NCBI GenBank assembly: GCA_905213155.1
Contig: CAJMHI010000032.1
Coordinates: forward strand, 1-21,584
Reading direction: 5' to 3'
Source of the DNA: an uncultured Acidaminococcus sp.
Lineage (GTDB): Bacteria > Bacillota > Negativicutes > Acidaminococcales > Acidaminococcaceae
Length of the DNA: 21,584 nt
Position 1 is the stretch's first letter; every line of letters begins with the position of its first letter. Below, piece by piece: positions 14,789-21,584 of the stretch. A program made the position numbers and the translations under genes. The notes beneath the pieces are model-generated. The model searched no databases and was not told the origin of the DNA. It saw nothing but the letters and a program-made list of their open reading frames with translations.

Positions 14789-15601
14789 ATGTCGTTAAAA
14801 ATGATTGCCATGGATATGGATGGTACCCTGCTGGATGGGGAGAAAAATGTTGCCCCGGAAGATTGCGCTGCAGTAAAAAAGGCCATTGCAGCCGGCTATT
14901 ATGTCACGCTGGCCACTGGAAGAATGTATCGCAGTGCCTTGCCGTATGCTAAAGAATTGGGAATAACCCATCCGCTAGTGACCTATAATGGGGCGCTTAT
15001 TAAAAACCCGGTAAATGGAAAAGAGCTGGGGCAGTTCCCTCTGGCAAAAGATATTGCCCACGAGGTGATAGCGCTTTGCCGCCGCAACGGCGTGTATGTA
15101 CAGGCCTATGTGCATGATACCTTGTGGTGCTATGAAGATTGTAAAGAGGTCCGGTACTATGCCAAGCTTTCCCGGGTGCCTTACGAAGTAAAGGGCGAGG
15201 CTATCCTGCAGCTGCCGGATGATCCCCATAAATTGCTGGTCATGACGGATCACGTGGCGGAATGGAGGACAAGACTTTTGTCAGCCTTTCCGGAAAAGGT
15301 TAAGATCGTCAGCTCAGCCAAGGGATTTTTGGAAATCACAGCCCCTGGCACCAACAAGTGGCGGGCACTGCAGCAGCTGGCCCGTCTGGAAAAGATAAAA
15401 GACGAGGAAATCCTGTGTATGGGGGACTCGGATAATGACCTGGAAATGATCCGGCACTGCGGTTTGGGTGTCGCCATGGGCAATGCCGATAAAGCCGTAC
15501 GGGAAGCGTCCAAAGTGGTGACGGCGACCAACGAAAACCATGGGGTATCCCTGCTTCTTAACCAAATCCTCACAAAGCAGATACAAGTTCCTGAGGGCTA
15601 A
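14789..15601 (+). CDS. Cof-type HAD family phosphatase
   Basis: The 270-residue product is a haloacid dehalogenase superfamily hydrolase of the Cof subfamily (IIB cap), which removes phosphate from sugar phosphates, nucleotides or cofactors such as FMN. Motif I is DMDGTLLDG with nucleophile Asp9 and Asp11. Motif II is TLATGRMY with the Thr/Ser position. Motif III is a Lys in NKWRALQQLA, and motif IV is CMGDSDNDLEMI. The cap lies between (about residues 85-185). Substrate cannot be told from sequence. AAGGAG stands 8 nt before the ATG. No promoter was seen in the 22 bp after the rubredoxin terminator, so its promoter is unclear. The rapZ promoter begins at its stop codon. Confidence 0.92.
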   Translation: MSLKMIAMDMDGTLLDGEKNVAPEDCAAVKKAIAAGYYVTLATGRMYRSALPYAKELGITHPLVTYNGALIKNPVNGKELGQFPLAKDIAHEVIALCRRNGVYVQAYVHDTLWCYEDCKEVRYYAKLSRVPYEVKGEAILQLPDDPHKLLVMTDHVAEWRTRLLSAFPEKVKIVSSAKGFLEITAPGTNKWRALQQLARLEKIKDEEILCMGDSDNDLEMIRHCGLGVAMGNADKAVREASKVVTATNENHGVSLLLNQILTKQIQVPEG

Positions 15602-15604
15602 GTG

Positions 15605-15613
15605 TGGTATAAT
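15605..15613 (+). promoter_or_regulatory. extended -10 promoter of rapZ-yvcK-whiA
   Basis: TGGTATAAT is a perfect extended -10 box, directly after the stop of the HAD phosphatase gene. The -35 at 17 bp (AAGTTC) is weak. Confidence 0.7.
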
Positions 15614-15652
15614 AAAAAAATCATGGAGAAAAAATTAACGGGGGCGATGACA

Positions 15653-16513
15653 ATGGGTAGGACCTTATTGATAACCGGAATGAGTGGCGCAGGCAAGACT
15701 CAGGTCATGCGCACACTGGAAGATCTGGGATATTTCTGCGTGGATAACCTGCCCCCCATGTTTATTCCCAAATTTATCGAACTTTGTCTTCAAAATAAAA
15801 ATACCAGTGCGCCCCTGGCTTTGGTGGTGGATATCCGGGGCGGGGAATTCTTTGAGGATTTTGCCAAGGTGCTGGATACGTTAAAACAGCAAAGCATTCC
15901 CTTTTCCCTGTTGTTTTTGGATGCGGATGATGCTACGCTGGTGCGGCGCTACAAAGAGACCCGCCGGCGGCATCCTCTGGCAGGACCGCAGGGCCTTAGC
16001 GCAGATATTGCACGGGAACGGGAGATTTTAAGCCCGGTTCGGTGCCGCGCTACCACGCTGATTGATACATCCAAGACTACCACTAAGGAGCTGCGGCAGA
16101 AGATCATCCACCTCTACGGAAAAGGCGGCGTCCTGCCCCCTATGAATATTGTGGTGGAAAGCTTTGGGTTCAAATACGGGACACCGTTAGACTGCGATAT
16201 GATGTTTGATGTGCGGTTTTTGCCCAATCCATTCTATGTCCCGGAACTGAAAAATCTCTGCGGCAATGACGAGCCCGTGATCCAGTATATTGAAAAGCAG
16301 CCCGTGACCCAGGAATTTCTCAAACGATTCTTTTCCCTGGTGGAATTTCTCCTGCCCCAGTACGTGGAGGAGGGAAAAAGTTCTCTTCTAATCGGCGTAG
16401 GCTGCACGGGCGGACGCCACCGCAGCGTGTATGTGGCCAACGTCCTGGGAGACTTTATCAAAAAGCAAGGGTACGGGGCCCAGGTCCTGCATCGGGATCT
16501 GATCAAAAAATAA
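15653..16513 (+). CDS. rapZ: RapZ/YvcJ family nucleotide-binding protein
   Basis: The 286-residue product is a P-loop ATPase/GTPase of the RapZ (YvcJ) family. Walker A is GMSGAGKT (residues 9-16), then GYFCVDNLPP and VVDIRGGEF in the nucleotide-binding half. The C-terminal half has FGFKYGTP, MFDVRFLPNPFYVPEL and GCTGGRHRSVYVA, the conserved ligand-binding region. In E. coli RapZ binds small RNAs and glucosamine-6-phosphate to control GlmS; in Bacillus YvcJ affects competence. I chose ATG 15653 (GGGGG 9 nt upstream). The GTG at 15602 lies in the promoter, ATG 15623 falls at the transcript start, and ATG 15647 is too near the ribosome binding site. It is followed after 15 bp by yvcK and then whiA, the conserved Gram-positive trio. 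Confidence 0.94.
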   Translation: MGRTLLITGMSGAGKTQVMRTLEDLGYFCVDNLPPMFIPKFIELCLQNKNTSAPLALVVDIRGGEFFEDFAKVLDTLKQQSIPFSLLFLDADDATLVRRYKETRRRHPLAGPQGLSADIAREREILSPVRCRATTLIDTSKTTTKELRQKIIHLYGKGGVLPPMNIVVESFGFKYGTPLDCDMMFDVRFLPNPFYVPELKNLCGNDEPVIQYIEKQPVTQEFLKRFFSLVEFLLPQYVEEGKSSLLIGVGCTGGRHRSVYVANVLGDFIKKQGYGAQVLHRDLIKK

Positions 16514-16528
16514 TAGGAGCGGTTGCAT

Positions 16529-17920
16529 ATGAAATGGATAAAGTGGTTGTACCCGGGCCTGAACCTGAAACGATGGCTGTTTTTATTCGCCCTCGGAACG
16601 ATTCTCGCCTGCGTAGGGGTCACTTTAATCTTTAATTATCAATTTGTGGGGCTGATTGAGTCCCTTGTGTTTACGTTTGTGAATTTTGTGGGCGGGGAAT
16701 TTTACCAGTCCACCATTACCACTATGGGCTTTGGCTGCGTGGTGGCAGGGATTGTTTTTATGTTTGTGGGAGCAGCCCACGTGGTGAAAACGGTGATTCA
16801 CGCCGTGATGCCTGGGGAAAAGGAATCCCTGCGGGAGCTGATCTTCAGCCAGCAAAAGCTACACAACGGGCCCAAGGTCGTGGTTATTGGCGGCGGGACC
16901 GGGTTGTCCGTTCTCTTGCGGGGAATCAAGCTCATCACCAATAATACCACTGCCGTGGTTACCGCTGCGGACAATGGGGGTTCTTCCGGCCGTTTACGGA
17001 AAGAACTGGGCATTATTCCTCCCGGGGATATGCGCAACTGCCTGGTGGCACTGTCCGATACGGAACCTTTGATGGAAAAAGCTCTGCAGTACCGGTTCCA
17101 GGACAATAGCACCCTGAATGGGCATAACCTGGGAAACCTTTTTATTGCGGCCATGAGCAGCGTAGAGGGCGGGGATATGGAAGCAGGGATTGCCGCAGCC
17201 TGCGAAATCTTAAAAGTGCGGGGGCATGTATGGCCCAATACCACAGAAAATATCCAGCTGAAAGCCATCATGGACGACGGTAGCACGGTGATCGGAGAAA
17301 CCTCCATTACCGACAGCCCCCGTAAAATTACCAGGCTCTTAACGGAACCGGAATCGCCTAAAGCGTCCCAGCGGGCGGTGGATGCGATTTTAAAAGCGGA
17401 TGCCATTATTCTGGGCCCGGGCAGTCTGTATACCAGTGTACTCGCCAGCCTGGTCGTGCCCGGCATCCGGGATGCGGTAGTAAAATCCAAGGCCGTAAAA
17501 ATTTACGTCTGCAACGTAATGACCCAGCCTGGGGAAACCGACGGCTATGGCGCCTATGAACATGTGCAGGCCATCATCAAGCATATGGGCTGTCAGTGCC
17601 TGGATTATGTGGTGGTCAATGAGCAGCAGGCTAGCCCGGAACAGATTGCTAACTATAAACAAAAAGGCTCCATGCCAGTGACACCGGACGTGGAAAAAAT
17701 TGAACAGTTGGGCATTGACTGCGTGCCGGCCAAACTGCTAAATGACAGTGACCTGGTACGGCATAATCCGTTGAAACTGGCTAAAACTATCATTGCCCTG
17801 ATCTACCGGCTGAAATTGTTTGGCAAGGGGATCCGCTTCTTTGATTATTTCTTTGCCCGGCAGACCATGCAGGACCTTCATAAAAACGCTAAAAAGCAGC
17901 AGCAACAGGAGCACGGATGA
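16529..17920 (+). CDS. yvcK: YvcK/GlmR family UDP-GlcNAc-binding protein with N-terminal membrane segments
   Basis: The 463-residue product combines a membrane N-terminus with a full YvcK domain. Hydrophobic segments at about residues 16-36 and 66-86 are likely transmembrane helices. The soluble domain starts at KVVVIGGGTGLSVLLRG (116-132) and continues with VVTAADNGGSSGRLR, GDMRNCLVAL, LNGHNLGNLF and ILGPGSLYTSVLASLV, all family blocks of a CofD-like fold. In Bacillus the cytosolic GlmR (YvcK, about 320 residues) binds UDP-GlcNAc and steers carbon into peptidoglycan precursors, activating GlmS. ATG 16529 is chosen because AGGAG is 9 nt upstream; TTG 16523 is too close. The whiA start lies 1 bp after its stop. 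The membrane fusion suggests activity close to the envelope; that is inference. Confidence 0.93.
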   Translation: MKWIKWLYPGLNLKRWLFLFALGTILACVGVTLIFNYQFVGLIESLVFTFVNFVGGEFYQSTITTMGFGCVVAGIVFMFVGAAHVVKTVIHAVMPGEKESLRELIFSQQKLHNGPKVVVIGGGTGLSVLLRGIKLITNNTTAVVTAADNGGSSGRLRKELGIIPPGDMRNCLVALSDTEPLMEKALQYRFQDNSTLNGHNLGNLFIAAMSSVEGGDMEAGIAAACEILKVRGHVWPNTTENIQLKAIMDDGSTVIGETSITDSPRKITRLLTEPESPKASQRAVDAILKADAIILGPGSLYTSVLASLVVPGIRDAVVKSKAVKIYVCNVMTQPGETDGYGAYEHVQAIIKHMGCQCLDYVVVNEQQASPEQIANYKQKGSMPVTPDVEKIEQLGIDCVPAKLLNDSDLVRHNPLKLAKTIIALIYRLKLFGKGIRFFDYFFARQTMQDLHKNAKKQQQQEHG

Positions 17921-17921
17921 T

Positions 17922-18851
17922 ATGTCCTTTTCCAGTGATGTAAAAAATGAGATCGCCCGCCTGGAAGGGGAGAATCGGGGCTGCGAAAAGGCGGAATTGT
18001 TTGGCCTTTTGCGGATCAGTGGGTCGGTATCCCTTTCCGGCCGCAAAGTGGGAATTCACTTTACCACAGAAAATGCGGCACTTGCCAGGCGCGTCCTGCG
18101 GCTTTTAAAAAATAACTTTCCTATCCAGACGGAAGTGATTGTGACCCGGAGTACCCGGCTTAAGAAAAATAATCGTTATCAGGTCCACGTGCTTCCCAGC
18201 GATGAAGCAAGAACAGCCTTGCGGCATCTTCATTTGCTGACGCCTTTGGAGGCAGCAGGAAAGCTGCTGCTGAAAACGGAACGGGAGAAGCGGTCCTTCC
18301 TCCGTGGCGTGTTTCTTGCAGGTGGCTCGGTGAATAAGCCGCTTAGCGACTACCACTTGGAGTTGATCTGTGACAGTCTGGATTTGGCACAATTTGTCCA
18401 AAAGATTATGAAGGGATTTGGGCTGCCAACCCGGATTGTGGACCGCAAAAATTCTTATATTGCGTATCTCAAAGAAGGCAATGCCATAGGGGAGTTCCTC
18501 CAACTGATTGGTGCCCATACTGCTTATCTGGAGTTTGAAAATGTGCGGGTGCTGAAAGATATGCGTAATAAAGTAAACCGCCAGGTGAACTGTGAAACTG
18601 CCAATTTGAACAAAGTCGTCCGGACGGCTATGCGCCAGATTGAGGCCATTGACCTGATTGAAAAAGAACATGGCCTGAGTACCTTGCCGGAAACCCTGCA
18701 AGAAGCTGCCAGATTGCGGAAGCAGCATCGGGATCTGTCCGTGGGAGAATTGGCGGCCCTGACCGAAGATCATGTGGGCAAAAGCGGGTTTAACCACCGG
18801 CTGAAAAATTTGGAAGCGCTGGCGGAAAAAATAAGGGGAGAGCATTCATGA
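17922..18851 (+). CDS. whiA: DNA-binding protein WhiA
   Basis: The 309-residue product is WhiA. An N-terminal LAGLIDADG homing-endonuclease-like domain (residues about 1-210) includes SFSSDVKNEIARLE, AELFGLLRISGSVSL, FLRGVFLAGGSVNKP and YLKEGNAIGEFLQLIGAH. A C-terminal helix-turn-helix (about 220-305) follows, with NRQVNCETANLNKVVRTA and LSVGELAALTEDHVGKSGFNHRLKNL. WhiA controls sporulation septation genes in Streptomyces and affects division and chromosome segregation in Bacillus. Catalytic endonuclease residues are known to be absent in the family. ATG 17922 (AGGAG 10 nt upstream) lies 1 bp after the yvcK stop; upstream in-frame codons lie inside yvcK. Its stop overlaps the next start as ATGA. 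Confidence 0.95.
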   Translation: MSFSSDVKNEIARLEGENRGCEKAELFGLLRISGSVSLSGRKVGIHFTTENAALARRVLRLLKNNFPIQTEVIVTRSTRLKKNNRYQVHVLPSDEARTALRHLHLLTPLEAAGKLLLKTEREKRSFLRGVFLAGGSVNKPLSDYHLELICDSLDLAQFVQKIMKGFGLPTRIVDRKNSYIAYLKEGNAIGEFLQLIGAHTAYLEFENVRVLKDMRNKVNRQVNCETANLNKVVRTAMRQIEAIDLIEKEHGLSTLPETLQEAARLRKQHRDLSVGELAALTEDHVGKSGFNHRLKNLEALAEKIRGEHS

Positions 18852-19699
18852 AAAAATTTGTACTGCTGCTGGCCGTACTGGCAGTATTAGGAGGCCTGGG
18901 ATGGAAAGGCGTGCAGCATGTGCAGCAGGAGTTCCCCCGCTTCTGTGAAGAAACGGTGCCTGTTTTTGCTTACCATCGGGTGGAACCGGGACGGGAAGAC
19001 CGGTATACCCTGTCGCCCGCACAGTTTGATGCCCAGATGAAATACCTGAAAGACCAGGGCTGGACATCCATTTCCGTGGAAGACTATGCCAAAGGCCGGA
19101 AAGAAGGACGCACGTTTCACAAACAATGCATTCTGCTGTTTGACGACGGGTATTTGGATAACCTAACCTATGCGGCACCGATTATGAAAAAATATGGTTT
19201 TACCGGCAATACCTTTGTGGCAGTGAAATTTGAAGGCTGGCCGGGGTATTTGGACTGGTACCAATCCCATGCCCTTTTGCAGTACGGCTGGAAGCTGGGA
19301 TCCCATACGTATAACCACGAGCCCCTTACGACCCTTAGTAAAGAACAGGTGGATTATGAGCTTGCCCGCAGTATGGAGCATATGAAAGGAATCTACAATC
19401 CTGAGCATGGCATGGCCTTTTCCTACCCTAATGGGGAAAGCAATGCAGCCATCGCCCAGCAAGTACAAAAAGCAGGATATTGTGCCGGCGTTTCCGGCAA
19501 TCTGGGCGTCAATACGGAAACAACACCGCTATGGCAGCTGCGCCGGGTGAATGTGTTCCGGCAGCATCCGGAAAATCTGGAGTGCTTCAAAAAAGAGTGG
19601 CTGCATGCCCAGATCCTGAGTTATATCGCCACCACGGGCGTTGATACGGACTGGCTGCTGCAAAAAGCCAAATGGCTTAAGCATGCGGCAAGGTTGTAA
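18848..19699 (+). CDS. membrane-anchored polysaccharide deacetylase
   Basis: The 283-residue product is a carbohydrate esterase family 4-type polysaccharide deacetylase. An N-terminal hydrophobic stretch (residues 4-18) without a clear cleavage site probably anchors it outside the cell membrane. The NodB-like domain shows PVFAYHRVEPG, LFDDGYLDN with Asp99 and Asp100, the zinc-site GSHTYNH with His153 and His157, and SYPNGESN (192-199). It would remove acetyl groups from peptidoglycan GlcNAc or a surface glycan; the substrate cannot be told from the sequence. The ATGA overlap with whiA couples it to the rapZ-yvcK-whiA operon, matching an amino-sugar/envelope theme. No terminator was seen after it before the scfA promoter. 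Confidence 0.9.
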   Translation: MKKFVLLLAVLAVLGGLGWKGVQHVQQEFPRFCEETVPVFAYHRVEPGREDRYTLSPAQFDAQMKYLKDQGWTSISVEDYAKGRKEGRTFHKQCILLFDDGYLDNLTYAAPIMKKYGFTGNTFVAVKFEGWPGYLDWYQSHALLQYGWKLGSHTYNHEPLTTLSKEQVDYELARSMEHMKGIYNPEHGMAFSYPNGESNAAIAQQVQKAGYCAGVSGNLGVNTETTPLWQLRRVNVFRQHPENLECFKKEWLHAQILSYIATTGVDTDWLLQKAKWLKHAARL

Positions 19700-19716
19700 A
19701 AAACTTGGGGAAATAC

Positions 19717-19745
19717 TTGCGTTATACTGGGAAACAATATAAAAT
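19717..19745 (+). promoter_or_regulatory. likely scfA promoter
   Basis: TTGCGT (19717-19722), a 17-bp spacer and TAAAAT (19740-19745). A second -10-like TATACT lies at 19723-19728 without a good -35. Confidence 0.5.
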
Positions 19746-19776
19746 AAGCATAAGATTATGAAGGGGGAACCATGCT

Positions 19777-19920
19777 ATGCTGAAAAGAATTAAAACCGTG
19801 AACAAAGAAATGCTGAAGAAAACCCTGAGAACCGGTGGTTGCGGAGAATGCCCCGCATCCTGTCAATCTGCCTGCAAAACTTCCTGCACGGTAGGCAATC
19901 AGGTTTGCGAAAAAGCATAG
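19777..19920 (+). CDS. scfA: SCIFF ranthipeptide precursor (six-Cys peptide)
   Basis: A 47-residue precursor of the SCIFF (six cysteines in forty-five residues) family. A basic leader MLKRIKTVNKEMLKKTLRTG precedes a core with six Cys at residues 22, 25, 29, 33, 37 and 44. The core includes GGCGECPASCQSACKTSC, nearly the family consensus, with Thr35 between cysteines. In studied clostridia the adjacent radical SAM enzyme links Cys sulfur to the gamma carbon of Thr (ranthipeptide class); peptides of this class have been linked to quorum-type signalling and metabolism control. AAGGGGGA lies about 10 nt upstream of the ATG. A terminator separates it from scfB. No protease or exporter gene is adjacent in the window. 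Confidence 0.95.
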   Translation: MLKRIKTVNKEMLKKTLRTGGCGECPASCQSACKTSCTVGNQVCEKA

Positions 19921-19937
19921 TTTTTGTGTGCGAACGA

Positions 19938-19970
19938 AGCTCCCTGCGCCCGTAGGGAGCTATTTTCTTT
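19938..19970 (+). terminator. terminator or attenuator between scfA and scfB
   Basis: AGCTCCCT (19938-19945) pairs perfectly with AGGGAGCT (19954-19961), with an 8-nt loop, then ATTTTCTTTT. No separate promoter was seen for scfB in the 36 bp before its start, so partial read-through would set the peptide-to-enzyme ratio. Confidence 0.85.
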
Positions 19971-20006
19971 TATAAATTGGAAACTCCAAGAAGGGCGGAC
20001 AATAAG

Positions 20007-21434
20007 TTGGCTGAAAATACTACCTTGATTCATAGAATGCATTTGGATGATAACTACGTGGTCCTGGATGTGAACAGCGGGGCTGTGCACATTGTGGATC
20101 CTATGATTTATGATTTGCTGGGCTTTTACGATGGGAAAAATGCCGAGGAGACAAAAGAATATTTTGCCGGGAAATATGCGGCAGAAGATCTGACAGAAGC
20201 GCTGGGAGAATTGCAGCTTTTGCAGCGGCAGCGGCTGCTATTTTCCCCGGAATTTCCCGTACCCGATACCTTTGCCTTTGAACCCGTACTGAAATCGCTG
20301 TGCCTTTTGGTGGCCCACGATTGTAATTTGCGCTGCGGATACTGCTTTGCCGATACCGGGGATTTTGGCGGCGGACGCCTCTTAATGACCAAAGAAGTGG
20401 CAAAGAAAGCTGTGGAATTTGCCATCACCGGTAGCAAAAAACGCCATAACCTGGAACTGGACCTTTTTGGCGGGGAACCGCTCATGAATATGCCCGTAGT
20501 AAAGTACATTGTGGAGTATGTGCGCAAGCGGGAACAGGAAACCGGAAAAGCCATTAAACTCACCTTGACTACCAATGGAACCCTGCTGACTGATGAAATT
20601 GTCAAATTCCTCGATGATAATCAGGTTATGCTGGTGCTGTCCTTAGACGGTAGTAAAAAGACCCACGATAGAATGCGTCCCTATCCCGGACACCTGGGAA
20701 GCTATGATGCAGCAGTGAAAGGATTTAAAAAGCTGATTACCTCCCGCCATGGCAAAAATTATTATTTGCGGGGTACTTATACCCACTACAATCCCCATTT
20801 TGCTCAGGATGTACTGGCGATGCTGGACGTGGGCAGTGAGATTTCCATGGAACCCGTAGTGGGGACGACAGAACCTTGGGTACTCACGGAAGAAGACTGG
20901 CCTATTTTGGATAAAGAATACGAAAAACTGGCGCGGGCGTATCTGGCCAAAAAACGGGCAGGGGAGGCTTTTGATTTCTTCCATTTCAACGTAGCGCTGG
21001 ATAACGGCCCCTGTGTTGCCAAGCGACTGGCAGGCTGCGGCGCAGGACACGAATATTACTGTATCACTGCCGATGGGGATATTTACCCCTGTCATCAGTT
21101 CGTGGGCCGGGAACGCTATAAGATGGGAACCCTGGATGCCGGAATTGAAAAGAAAGATATGGTGCAGGAATTCCGCCAGATGCATGTGATGAAAAAAGAA
21201 GAATGCCGTACGTGTTGGGCACGCTTTTTCTGCAGCGGCGGCTGCCATGCCAATGCGGATCTGGTCAATGGTACGATTGCAAAGCCCTATGCCTATGGCT
21301 GCAAGATCCAGCGAAAACGCTTGGAGATGGCAATTATTCTTCAGGCTCTGCTCACTGAAGATGTTAAAAAAGGCGGAGCAGATCATCGCCCGGTGATTGA
21401 TAACTTCAAATTCCAAAAAGAGAGCGCTTCGTGA
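20007..21434 (+). CDS. scfB: SCIFF peptide radical SAM maturase
   Basis: The 475-residue product is the SCIFF maturase (CteB-like), a radical SAM-SPASM enzyme that forms Cys-to-Thr thioethers in ScfA. The N-terminal part (residues about 5-85; YVVLDVNSGAVHIVDPMIYD) resembles the RiPP recognition element. The radical SAM core has CNLRCGYC with Cys106, 110 and 113 for the [4Fe-4S] cluster, then DLFGGEPLMN and LTLTTNGTLL. The SPASM region has Cys at 336, 344, 352, 362, 400, 403, 409, 413 and 432, enough for two auxiliary clusters, including CHQFVGRERYKMG and CRTCWARFFCSGGCHANAD. TTG 20007 is my choice (AAGAAGGGCGG some 11 nt upstream). TTG 19977 would start at the terminator T-run and lacks a site. 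The exact start is uncertain. Confidence 0.93.
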   Translation: MAENTTLIHRMHLDDNYVVLDVNSGAVHIVDPMIYDLLGFYDGKNAEETKEYFAGKYAAEDLTEALGELQLLQRQRLLFSPEFPVPDTFAFEPVLKSLCLLVAHDCNLRCGYCFADTGDFGGGRLLMTKEVAKKAVEFAITGSKKRHNLELDLFGGEPLMNMPVVKYIVEYVRKREQETGKAIKLTLTTNGTLLTDEIVKFLDDNQVMLVLSLDGSKKTHDRMRPYPGHLGSYDAAVKGFKKLITSRHGKNYYLRGTYTHYNPHFAQDVLAMLDVGSEISMEPVVGTTEPWVLTEEDWPILDKEYEKLARAYLAKKRAGEAFDFFHFNVALDNGPCVAKRLAGCGAGHEYYCITADGDIYPCHQFVGRERYKMGTLDAGIEKKDMVQEFRQMHVMKKEECRTCWARFFCSGGCHANADLVNGTIAKPYAYGCKIQRKRLEMAIILQALLTEDVKKGGADHRPVIDNFKFQKESAS

Positions 21435-21467
21435 AATCATGCGAGTTGCTAAATTGCTAAAACCAGC

Positions 21468-21499
21468 ACCCCATATGGACTTTCATACCCATATGGGGT
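21468..21499. repeat. perfect 11-bp inverted repeat after scfB
   Basis: ACCCCATATGG (21468-21478) pairs with CCATATGGGGT (21489-21499) around a 10-nt loop. It may be the scfB terminator, although no T-run follows. It abuts the parS palindrome. Confidence 0.6.
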
Positions 21500-21501
21500 A
21501 A

Positions 21502-21517
21502 TGTTTCACGTGAAACA
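21502..21517. promoter_or_regulatory. parS: chromosomal parS site (ParB/Spo0J binding)
   Basis: TGTTTCACGTGAAACA is a perfect 16-bp palindrome identical to the consensus bacterial chromosomal parS. The palindrome extends to 20 bp (21500-21519). ParB dimers load here as CTP-dependent clamps and recruit SMC. parS sites cluster near oriC in most bacteria, so this end of the window is probably origin-proximal. It lies between genes. Confidence 0.93.
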
Positions 21518-21550
21518 TTTTAAAAAGTGGGAAGAAATTTTCAAAAGGCA

Positions 21551-21579
21551 TTGACAAAGCATTTGCGATTTGCTAATAT
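21551..21579 (+). promoter_or_regulatory. strong promoter reading out of the window
   Basis: A perfect TTGACA (21551-21556), a 17-bp spacer and TAATAT (21574-21579) with a TGC extension. AT-rich bases upstream (21518-21545) could act as an UP element. The gene it serves lies beyond the window. The stretch 21435-21584 holds no ORF of note. Confidence 0.65.
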
Positions 21580-21584
21580 ATAAA

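Noticed and set aside
15602..15652. GTG start for rapZ directly after the HAD gene
   Set aside because: This stretch contains a perfect extended -10 promoter, and the ribosome binding site GGGGG fits only ATG 15653.
18105..18845. Minus-strand ORF of 246 codons opposite whiA
   Set aside because: It is antisense to a well-supported WhiA gene, has no family resemblance, and reflects codon bias.
1..21584. CRISPR array, tRNA or rRNA genes, insertion sequences
   Set aside because: No regularly spaced repeats, cloverleaf sequences, rRNA signatures or transposase reading frames were seen in the window.

Overview
The window reads like the chromosome of an anaerobic, low- to mid-GC Firmicute. The best guess is class Negativicutes (Acidaminococcaceae-like) or a close clostridial relative. 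The grounds are the rapZ-yvcK-whiA block, the SCIFF ranthipeptide pair (scfA/scfB), a classic rubredoxin, a YvcK with an N-terminal membrane segment, and strong Shine-Dalgarno sites before nearly every gene. Genus is inference, not shown by the sequence.

Layout. (1) 1-567: a 5'-truncated diaminopropionate ammonia-lyase remnant. Homology starts abruptly near base 52, after unrelated bases. (2) 584-1261 (-): sfsA, convergent with the remnant over a shared terminator. (3) 1394-4439 (+): an RlmI-type 23S rRNA methyltransferase, a small secreted protein and the MgtE magnesium channel, probably cotranscribed. (4) 4507-6575 (-): a secreted DUF4127 protein and YajQ, behind an extended -10 promoter. 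(5) 6700-7770: an accessory island. It holds a candidate stand-alone ~75-nt hairpin RNA on the minus strand with its own promoter, then an AT-richer HigB/HigA-type toxin-antitoxin pair whose toxin carries an in-frame amber codon. An 18-bp near-perfect direct repeat brackets the toxin-antitoxin cassette. (6) 7768-14504 (+): a complete nucleotide excision repair operon uvrB-uvrA-uvrC, with a LexA-box-like sequence in its promoter. (7) 14493-15601: rubredoxin with its own promoter and terminator, then a Cof-type HAD phosphatase. (8) 15605-19699: rapZ, yvcK, whiA and a membrane-anchored polysaccharide deacetylase, closely packed or overlapping. This is a cell-envelope/amino-sugar and cell-division module. 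(9) 19717-21434: scfA (47-residue, six-Cys SCIFF precursor), an intercistronic terminator, and scfB (radical SAM-SPASM maturase). (10) 21435-21584: no gene. This end holds a perfect inverted repeat, a consensus chromosomal parS site and a strong promoter pointing out of the window.

Most genes are housekeeping. The parts that merit follow-up are the hairpin RNA, the amber-interrupted toxin with its bracketing repeats, the scfA/scfB unit with its internal terminator, and the parS end, which suggests the origin-proximal part of the chromosome.
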